Assembly: GCA_023411035.1 (NCBI GenBank)
Contig: JAEYPE010000245.1
Span: 1-10,608, forward strand
Reading direction: 5' to 3'
Source of the DNA: Pseudomonadota bacterium
Lineage (GTDB): Bacteria; Pseudomonadota; Alphaproteobacteria; Azospirillales; Azospirillaceae
DNA length: 10,608 nucleotides
Below the pieces are notes generated by a model that searched no databases, was not told where the DNA came from, and was given only the letters and a program-made list of their open reading frames with translations. Below are positions 6,775 to 10,608 of the stretch, in pieces (position 1 is the stretch's first letter; each line of letters starts with the position of its first letter). The translations under genes and the position numbers were made by a program.

Positions 6775-7506
6775 TTACGTGCGATCCGCGAAAACGGATT
6801 TCAGATCGACCGCGCCATCCGGTCGCAGGTCGAGGTCGAGCTGACGCTCCACCTCGTCGAGATGCTCCATCATCAGGCGCACCGCCTCGCCCGGCGGGCC
6901 GGATTCCAGCGCCTCGACGAACCTCCGGTGCTCGGTGGCGGAGCAGGAATGGGACGACCGCCGCTCGAACGCCGCGATGGCGAGGCCGGAACGGTCGATC
7001 AGGTCGGCCAGGATGCCGGCCAGCGTCGCGTTCCCGGCGAAGTCGGCCAGCAGAAGATGGAACTGCCCCGACAGGCGGATCAACGCCATGCGGTCGCCGG
7101 CCCGGTCGGCCTCCTCCTCCCGCGCCAGATGGGCGGACAGCTTGGCCGACATCTCCTCCGGCAGGGGGCGGGGTGTGCGTTCCAGCGCCTCGACCACGGC
7201 GCGCTCGATCACGCGGCGGGCTTCGAACACCTCGCGCGCCTCCCGCGCGGTGGGCTTGGCGACGAAGGCCCCGCGGTTGGGGATCAGGGTCACCACCCGC
7301 CGCTGCGAGAGCAGGAGCAGAACCTTGCGCACCCGCTCCCGGCTGACGCCGAACACCTCCGCCAAAATCTCCTCGGTCAGCTTGGTGCCGGGCGGCAGGC
7401 GTCGGTCGGCGATGGCCTCGCCGATGCTGCGGACGATGCGGGCTTCCACCCCCTCACCCCGCCCCCGGACGGCGCGGCGGGACGCGCTCAGGACAGTCTT
7501 CATCAT
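6775..7506 (-). CDS. GntR-family transcriptional regulator, FadR/FCD subfamily
   Basis: The product has 243 residues. A winged helix-turn-helix lies at about 20-85: VEARIVRSIGEAIADRRLPPG, KLTEEILAEVFGVSRERVRKVL as the recognition region, then VVTLIPNRGAFVA as the wing. An all-helical FCD-type effector domain follows at about 90-225. Of the usual FCD metal ligands, three histidines are kept (His150 in QFHLLLADFAGN, His193 in EHRRFVEAL, His215 in MMEHLDEV), while the Asp of the D-x-x-F-H motif is Ser146. ATG 7506 or 7503 is the start; no good ribosome site precedes it. The gene is divergent from an ABC-importer pair, and the shared region holds repeated TTGTGCACAA palindromes, so it most likely represses that pair and itself. 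The effector is unknown, possibly the imported solute or a product of it. Confidence 0.9.
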   Translation of the reverse strand: MMKTVLSASRRAVRGRGEGVEARIVRSIGEAIADRRLPPGTKLTEEILAEVFGVSRERVRKVLLLLSQRRVVTLIPNRGAFVAKPTAREAREVFEARRVIERAVVEALERTPRPLPEEMSAKLSAHLAREEEADRAGDRMALIRLSGQFHLLLADFAGNATLAGILADLIDRSGLAIAAFERRSSHSCSATEHRRFVEALESGPPGEAVRLMMEHLDEVERQLDLDLRPDGAVDLKSVFADRT

Positions 7507-7538
7507 GACACAGGCACTGTTCGAATCATCGCCGCGGA

Positions 7539-7548
7539 TTGTGCACAA
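7539..7548. promoter_or_regulatory. Operator 1, perfect TTGTGCACAA palindrome
   Basis: This perfect 10-base palindrome lies 33-42 bases upstream of the GntR-gene start. It sits in the context CGGATTGTGCACAAAA, repeated identically at operator 4. Palindromes of the TTGT...ACAA type are usual targets of FCD-subfamily GntR regulators, so autoregulation is the likely role. Confidence 0.65.
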
Positions 7549-7593
7549 AACGGACCAGCGGCGAAAAGCAGCCATTGCGCCCTGCCCATGCAA

Positions 7594-7601
7594 TGTGCAC
7601 A
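7594..7601. promoter_or_regulatory. Operator 2, TGTGCACA core
   Basis: The 8-base core TGTGCACA is kept, but the outer T/A pair is lost (ATGTGCACAG). Its centre is 54 bases from operator 1 and 15 bases from operator 3. It is a probable secondary site for the divergent GntR regulator. Confidence 0.45.
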
Positions 7602-7607
7602 GCCCAC

Positions 7608-7617
7608 CCATGCACAA
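7608..7617. promoter_or_regulatory. Operator 3, degenerate half-site
   Basis: CCATGCACAA keeps the right half TGCACAA of the palindrome but not the left. It is close to operator 2 and might be bound cooperatively. It is weaker evidence than the other copies. Confidence 0.3.
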
Positions 7618-7696
7618 ATTTGCGCCACAGCGCCGAAATCCTGACCAATCGCTAATTTCCACCGCCGAAAAGCCGCAGGATTCCGCCATTCCTACA

Positions 7697-7712
7697 TTGG
7701 CATGGAACTTGC
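7697..7712 (+). promoter_or_regulatory. Sigma-54-like -24/-12 promoter for the ABC-importer genes
   Basis: TTGGCATGGAACTTGC fits the sigma-54 (RpoN) pattern TGGCACG-N4-TTGC with one change (T for C), and the invariant GG and GC are exactly 10 bases apart. It faces the ATPase gene and lies 59 bases before its ATG. Transcription would start near 7724, so operator 4 would fall at about +23 to +33 and act as a roadblock. No enhancer-binding-protein site was recognised upstream. Chance matches to this pattern do occur. Confidence 0.45.
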
Positions 7713-7746
7713 GGACATCCTCGACAGCCGCAACCGGCCTCACGGA

Positions 7747-7756
7747 TTGTGCACAA
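7747..7756. promoter_or_regulatory. Operator 4, perfect TTGTGCACAA palindrome before the importer ribosome site
   Basis: This second perfect copy shares 16 bases (CGGATTGTGCACAAAA) with operator 1 and lies 208 bases from it, centre to centre. It ends 4 bases before the GGAGAAGG ribosome site of the ATPase gene, so bound repressor would block transcript elongation, or initiation if the promoter is closer than predicted. The two perfect sites flank the whole divergent region. Confidence 0.65.
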
Positions 7757-7770
7757 AATTGGAGAAGGTC

Positions 7771-8760
7771 ATGACCGCAGGATCGACCGTCGAGCTGGTG
7801 AAGCTGCGCAAGTCCTACGGCTCCACCGTCGCCGTGGACGGGATCGACCTGCGCATCGCCGCCGGCGCCTATTGCTGCCTGCTCGGCCCCAGCGGCTGCG
7901 GCAAGACCTCCACGCTGCGCATGATCGCCGGGCATGAGGACATCTCCGACGGCGACCTGCTGATCGGCGACAAGGTGATGAACGGAGAACCGCCGGCCCG
8001 CCGCGGCACCGCCATGATGTTCCAGAGCTACGCGCTGTTCCCCCATCTGGACTGCACCGACAACGTCGCCTTCAGCCTGAAGATGAAGGGCGTCGCCAAG
8101 GACGAGCGACGCCGCCGCGCGCGGGAGATGCTGGATCTCGTGGACATGGCGCGCTACGCGGACCGGCTGCCCGCCCAGCTTTCCGGCGGCCAGCAACAGC
8201 GCGTGGCGCTCGCCCGCGCGCTGATCACCCGGCCTGGCGTGCTGCTGCTGGACGAGCCGCTGTCGGCACTCGACCCCTTCCTGCGCATCCGCATGCGGGA
8301 GGAGCTGAAGCGCTTGCACACCGAGCTTGGCATCACCTTCGTCCATGTCACCCACAGCCAGACCGAGGCGATGGCCCTGGCCGACCTCGTGGTGGTGATG
8401 AACCAGGGCCGGATCGAGCAGGCCGGCCCCCCGCGGGAGGTGTTCAACCAGCCGCGCACCGCCTTCGTCGCCCGTTTCATCGGCGGCCACAACGTGGTGG
8501 CGGACTCCGCGGGCCGCTGGGCCGTGCGGGCCGACCGCATCCTTCTGGGCCAGCCGGACGGCGCTGAACACCGTGTCGAGGGCACCGTCCGCGCGCTGGA
8601 GTATCACGGCGCGTCCGTCCACCTGACGCTCGACGTGCCCGGCACCGACGACTTCGCCGTCGTGCTCGACGAATCCCGTTTCTACGACGCCCCGCTTTCC
8701 ATCGGCGACCGCGTGACCGCGGGCTGGAAGGCGCGCGACGTCCACCCCCTGGTTTCCTGA
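7771..8760 (+). CDS. ABC importer ATPase, PotA-like (polyamine/opine/iron family)
   Basis: The product has 329 residues and powers an importer. Motifs are Walker A GPSGCGKT at 39-46, Q-loop Gln85 (MFQSYALFPHL), signature LSGGQQQRVALARAL at 137-151, Walker B VLLLDEP at 157-163 with Glu162, D-loop SALD, and H-loop His195 (HVTHS). A TOBE-type domain follows from about 240 (FIGGHNVV to the end), as in PotA, FbpC and UgpC. ATG 7771 was chosen because GGAGAAGG ends 2 bases upstream (GGAG at 6) and the family N-terminus starts there. An in-frame ATG at 7702 would begin inside the predicted promoter. The binding-protein gene follows after 41 bases, so the two are probably cotranscribed. No permease gene lies beside them, so the complete importer cannot be named. 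Confidence 0.92.
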   Translation: MTAGSTVELVKLRKSYGSTVAVDGIDLRIAAGAYCCLLGPSGCGKTSTLRMIAGHEDISDGDLLIGDKVMNGEPPARRGTAMMFQSYALFPHLDCTDNVAFSLKMKGVAKDERRRRAREMLDLVDMARYADRLPAQLSGGQQQRVALARALITRPGVLLLDEPLSALDPFLRIRMREELKRLHTELGITFVHVTHSQTEAMALADLVVVMNQGRIEQAGPPREVFNQPRTAFVARFIGGHNVVADSAGRWAVRADRILLGQPDGAEHRVEGTVRALEYHGASVHLTLDVPGTDDFAVVLDESRFYDAPLSIGDRVTAGWKARDVHPLVS

Positions 8761-8801
8761 TCCATCCCCCGCAAACCGACCGACCAAACTGGAGGCACAG
8801 C

Positions 8802-10118
8802 ATGACCGAGACGCGCACCGGCTCGCCCCTTTCCGCCGGGACCACCAAGGGCGTCAGCCGCCGCACGCTGCTGAAGGGCACCGCCGCCGCGGCGGGTGTC
8901 GCGATCGGGTCCGGGGCGATCACCGGCTTCCCCACCATCTGGGCGCAGAACATCAAGAACGTCACGCTGCGCCAGTTCGGCACCGGCGTGTCGAACCTGA
9001 ACGCCGTCGCCGACAAGGTGAAGGAGGATCTGGGCTTCACACTTCAGATGACCGCGCTCGACAGCGACGCGGTGGCCCAGCGCGCGGTGACCCAGCCGAA
9101 GTCCTACGACATCGCCGACATCGAATACTGGATCTGCAAGAAGGTCTTCCCGGCGGGCGTGATGCAGCCGATGGACGTCGGCAAGATCAAGAACTTCGAC
9201 AAGATCGTCCCGATCTTCGTCAACGGCCGGCTGACCCCGGAAAGCGCCGTCGCCCAGGGCACCGCGCCGCACACCGTCGGCTTCGTGGAAGGCAAGGACA
9301 GCACCAAGTTCGCCAAATCGGCCACCCAGTGGATGACGCTGATCCCGACCATCTACAACGCCGACACGCTGGGCATCCGCCCCGATCTGGTGGGCCGTCC
9401 GATCACCAGCTGGACGGACCTGCTGGACCCGGCCTTCAAGGGCAAGGCGTCGATCCTGAACATTCCCTCCATCGGCATCATGGACGCCGCCATGGTCTGC
9501 GAAGCCATGGGCGAGGTGAAGTACGGCGACAAGGGCAACATGACCAAGGAGGAGATCGACAAGACCATCAGGATCATGACCGAGGCCAAGAAGGCCGGCC
9601 AGTTCCGCGCCTTCTGGAAGACCTTCGACGAGAGCGTGAACCTGATGTCGTCGGGCGAGGTCATCATCCAGTCGATGTGGTCGCCCGCCGTGGCCGCCGT
9701 GCGCGCCAAGGGCATCCCCTGCGTCTACCAGCCGCTGAAGGAAGGCTACCGCGCCTGGGGCGGCGGCCTCGGCATCGCCAAGCATCTGAGCGGGCTGGAG
9801 CTGGACGCCGCCTATGAATACATCAACTGGTACCTGTCGGGCTGGGTCGGCGCCTATCTGAACCGCCAGGGCTATTACTCCGCCGTGCTCGACACCGCGA
9901 AGGAGCACATGTCGCCGGACGAGTGGGCCTTCTGGATGGAGGGCCAGCCGGCCAAGACCGACATCCTCAGCCCCGAAGGCAAGGTGATGGAAAAGGCCGG
10001 CGCGGTGCGCGACGGAGGCTCGTTCAAGGACCGCATGGGCCGCGTCGCCTGCTGGAACGCGGTGATGGACGAGGACCGCTACATGGTCCGCAAGTGGAAC
10101 GAGTTCATCGCGGCGTAA
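8802..10118 (+). CDS. Tat-exported ABC-importer solute-binding protein, PotD-like
   Basis: This periplasmic receptor has 438 residues. The N-terminus carries a twin-arginine signal: SRRTLLKG with Arg20-Arg21, then a mild hydrophobic stretch (TAAAAGVAIGSGAI) and probable cleavage after WA at 48. The mature part has the two-lobe pattern of family 1/PotD proteins (YDIADIEYWICKK; PAFKGKASILNIPSIGIMDAA; SGEVIIQSMWSPAVAAVRAKG). GGAGG lies 6 bases before the ATG. Tat export suggests folding or cofactor binding before export, which some binding proteins show. The ligand cannot be deduced; polyamine, opine or amine-like compounds are possible. The last 96 codons are repeated almost exactly, inverted, at 10317-10608, with only four silent differences. 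The gene ends at a large palindromic region with no permease gene after it. Confidence 0.9.
   Translation: MTETRTGSPLSAGTTKGVSRRTLLKGTAAAAGVAIGSGAITGFPTIWAQNIKNVTLRQFGTGVSNLNAVADKVKEDLGFTLQMTALDSDAVAQRAVTQPKSYDIADIEYWICKKVFPAGVMQPMDVGKIKNFDKIVPIFVNGRLTPESAVAQGTAPHTVGFVEGKDSTKFAKSATQWMTLIPTIYNADTLGIRPDLVGRPITSWTDLLDPAFKGKASILNIPSIGIMDAAMVCEAMGEVKYGDKGNMTKEEIDKTIRIMTEAKKAGQFRAFWKTFDESVNLMSSGEVIIQSMWSPAVAAVRAKGIPCVYQPLKEGYRAWGGGLGIAKHLSGLELDAAYEYINWYLSGWVGAYLNRQGYYSAVLDTAKEHMSPDEWAFWMEGQPAKTDILSPEGKVMEKAGAVRDGGSFKDRMGRVACWNAVMDEDRYMVRKWNEFIAA
9827..10118 (+). repeat. Left arm of a large inverted duplication (3' end of the binding-protein gene)
   Basis: These 292 bases are repeated in inverted orientation at 10317-10608. 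I count four differences (9839, 9941, 10016 and 10019 against 10596, 10494, 10419 and 10416), about 98.6 percent identity. All four fall at third codon positions and are silent. The left limit is set only by the window edge of the partner, so the true arm is probably longer. Confidence 0.92.
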
Positions 10119-10160
10119 CGTCGGCCCCTCCCCAACCCTCCCGCTATCGCATTTGAGATC

Positions 10161-10183
10161 CCCTCTCCCCTCTGGGGAGAGGG
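10161..10183. terminator. REP-like hairpin, left copy; possible terminator of the binding-protein gene
   Basis: CCCTCTCCCC (10161-10170) pairs perfectly with GGGGAGAGGG (10174-10183) over a 3-base loop. It lies 42 bases after the binding-protein stop. A second small hairpin, GGCCC-GCA-GGGCC, follows. There is no U-tract, so it may stabilise the mRNA 3' end or assist termination rather than act as a classic terminator. Confidence 0.5.
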
Positions 10184-10254
10184 TGGCCCGCAGGGCCGGT
10201 GAGGGGGTTGCGCATAGAGGCGTGTTCGGCACAAGCGCAACCCTCTCACCCTAA

Positions 10255-10277
10255 CCCTCTCCCCAGAGGGAAGAGGG
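10255..10277. terminator. REP-like hairpin, right copy; possible terminator of the minus-strand copy
   Basis: CCCTCTCCCC (10255-10264) and GGGAAGAGGG (10268-10277) pair with one mismatch around a 3-base loop. It is the mirror of the left hairpin and lies downstream of the minus-strand binding-protein copy, giving that gene the same 3' structure. Confidence 0.45.
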
Positions 10278-10316
10278 GATCTCAAATGCGATAGCGGGAG
10301 GGTGGGGCCGATCGCC

Positions 10317-10608
10317 TTACGCCGCGATGAACTCGTTCCACTTGCGGACCATGTAGCGGTCCTCGTCCATCACCGCGTTCCAGCAGGCGACGCGGCCCAT
10401 GCGGTCCTTGAACGAACCGCCGTCGCGCACCGCGCCGGCCTTTTCCATCACCTTGCCTTCGGGGCTGAGGATGTCGGTCTTGGCCGGCTGGCCTTCCATC
10501 CAGAAGGCCCACTCGTCCGGCGACATGTGCTCCTTCGCGGTGTCGAGCACGGCGGAGTAATAGCCCTGGCGGTTCAGATAGGCGCCGACCCAGCCAGACA
10601 GGTACCAG
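10317..10608 (-). CDS. Second copy of the PotD-like binding-protein gene, 3' part only (continues beyond window)
   Basis: The minus-strand frame ends with TAA at 10317-10319 and is open to the window edge, giving 96 residues. It is identical in protein sequence to the last 96 residues of the binding protein encoded at 8802-10118 (WYLSGWVGAYLNRQGYYSA through VRKWNEFIAA). The four base differences are silent, so this stretch is either under strong selection as protein, recently duplicated, or kept alike by gene conversion. An internal ATG would give a 77-residue frame, but the open frame plainly extends upstream, so I treat it as the tail of a longer gene. Whether the full gene and its operon are present cannot be seen. 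It converges on its twin across the palindrome. Confidence 0.85.
   Translation of the reverse strand, partial: WYLSGWVGAYLNRQGYYSAVLDTAKEHMSPDEWAFWMEGQPAKTDILSPEGKVMEKAGAVRDGGSFKDRMGRVACWNAVMDEDRYMVRKWNEFIAA
10317..10608 (-). repeat. Right arm of the large inverted duplication
   Basis: This is the inverted partner of 9827-10118 with four silent differences over 292 bases. It is cut by the window edge, so its full extent is unknown. The 13 bases between the stop and the palindrome differ from the 16 on the left side and share only the TCGGCCCC core. Confidence 0.92.

Larger units (their letters stand above)
10135..10303. repeat. Long imperfect palindrome at the centre of the inverted duplication
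   Basis: Outer arms 10135-10184 and 10254-10303 match at 49 of 50 bases. Inner arms 10198-10213 and 10235-10250 match at 15 of 16 and surround a 21-base loop (10214-10234). The main asymmetry is GGCCC-GCA-GGGCC (10185-10197) on the left against three bases on the right. The whole could form a cruciform or hairpin of about 66 bp. Each outer arm also contains a smaller REP-like hairpin. The pyrimidine-rich CCCTCTCCCC/GGGGAGAGGG motif resembles intergenic palindromes common in GC-rich Proteobacteria; the family assignment is inferred. Confidence 0.85.

Noticed and set aside
4676..6844. A very long open plus-strand frame (about 720 codons) across osmF and hemH
   Set aside because: It is antisense to two well-supported genes and its translation is rich in Arg, His, Gly and Gln with no recognisable domain, as expected from the reverse frame of GC-rich coding DNA.
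7539..7756. TTGTGCACAA copies read as DnaA boxes of a replication origin
   Set aside because: They resemble TTATCCACA only in part, are perfect palindromes unlike DnaA boxes, and lie in a divergent promoter next to a GntR gene. There is no AT-rich unwinding region and no replication gene nearby.
7702..7770. An upstream start at 7702 for the PotA-like ATPase
   Set aside because: It would put the start inside the sigma-54-like element and add 23 residues with no family similarity, while a good ribosome site precedes the ATG at 7771.
8682..10232. A long open minus-strand frame across the Tat-exported binding-protein gene
   Set aside because: It is the reverse-frame shadow of a gene with a clear signal peptide, ribosome site and family motifs; its own translation shows no domain.
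10119..10316. Insertion-sequence ends or a miniature transposable element
   Set aside because: The inverted repeats are part of a larger symmetric duplication that includes coding sequence. No target-site duplication or transposase was seen, so a REP-like palindrome plus duplication explains the data better.
10317..10550. A stand-alone 77-residue gene starting at an internal ATG
   Set aside because: The same frame is open to the window edge and matches the paralogue continuously upstream of that ATG, so it is the tail of a longer gene.

Overview
This is a GC-rich window with codon use and gene families typical of an alphaproteobacterium, probably of the Rhodospirillales (Azospirillum-like). 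That placement is inferred from composition, from a GGAAC-N17-CGTT promoter of the kind used by the alphaproteobacterial general-stress sigma factor EcfG, and from the gene families. No rRNA, tRNA, CRISPR array, transposase or phage gene was seen, and no stretch of more than 300 bases lacks a gene.

Left part (1-1610). A partial gene on the minus strand encodes an HtrA/DegP-like protein (trypsin-like fold plus PDZ) in which all three catalytic positions appear to be substituted, so it looks like a pseudoprotease. Divergent from it is a small BON-LysM protein that closely resembles E. coli Kbp/YgaU, preceded by a good EcfG-type promoter. A GC-rich stem-loop lies between this gene and the convergent operon that follows.

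Middle part (1658-7506, all minus strand). A four-gene osmoprotectant ABC importer has the same gene order as E. coli osmF(yehZ)-yehY-yehX-yehW: binding protein, large permease, ATPase, small permease. The last three genes overlap by 4 bases at each junction. Upstream of it lie ferrochelatase (hemH), the last step of haem synthesis, and a GntR-family regulator with an FCD-type effector domain.

Right part (7507-10608). The GntR gene is divergent from an ABC-importer pair: a PotA-like ATPase and a Tat-exported PotD-like binding protein. The 264-base divergent region holds two perfect TTGTGCACAA palindromes in a shared 16-base context, two weaker copies, and a sigma-54-like -24/-12 element. The simplest reading is a local repressor that controls itself and the importer. 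No permease gene lies beside this pair. The binding-protein gene runs into a long imperfect palindrome, and on the far side a second, near-identical copy of its 3' end lies on the minus strand and leaves the window. The visible 292 bases of the two copies differ at four positions, all silent third-codon positions. This inverted gene duplication, with the large dyad at its centre, is the most unusual structure here.

Functionally the window combines envelope and osmotic-stress genes (kbp, osmF-yehYXW), one housekeeping haem gene and a locally regulated small-molecule uptake locus. I do not see a clearly new multi-gene system. The strongest leads are the inverted duplication, the triad-less HtrA-like protein, and the operator plus sigma-54-like arrangement.
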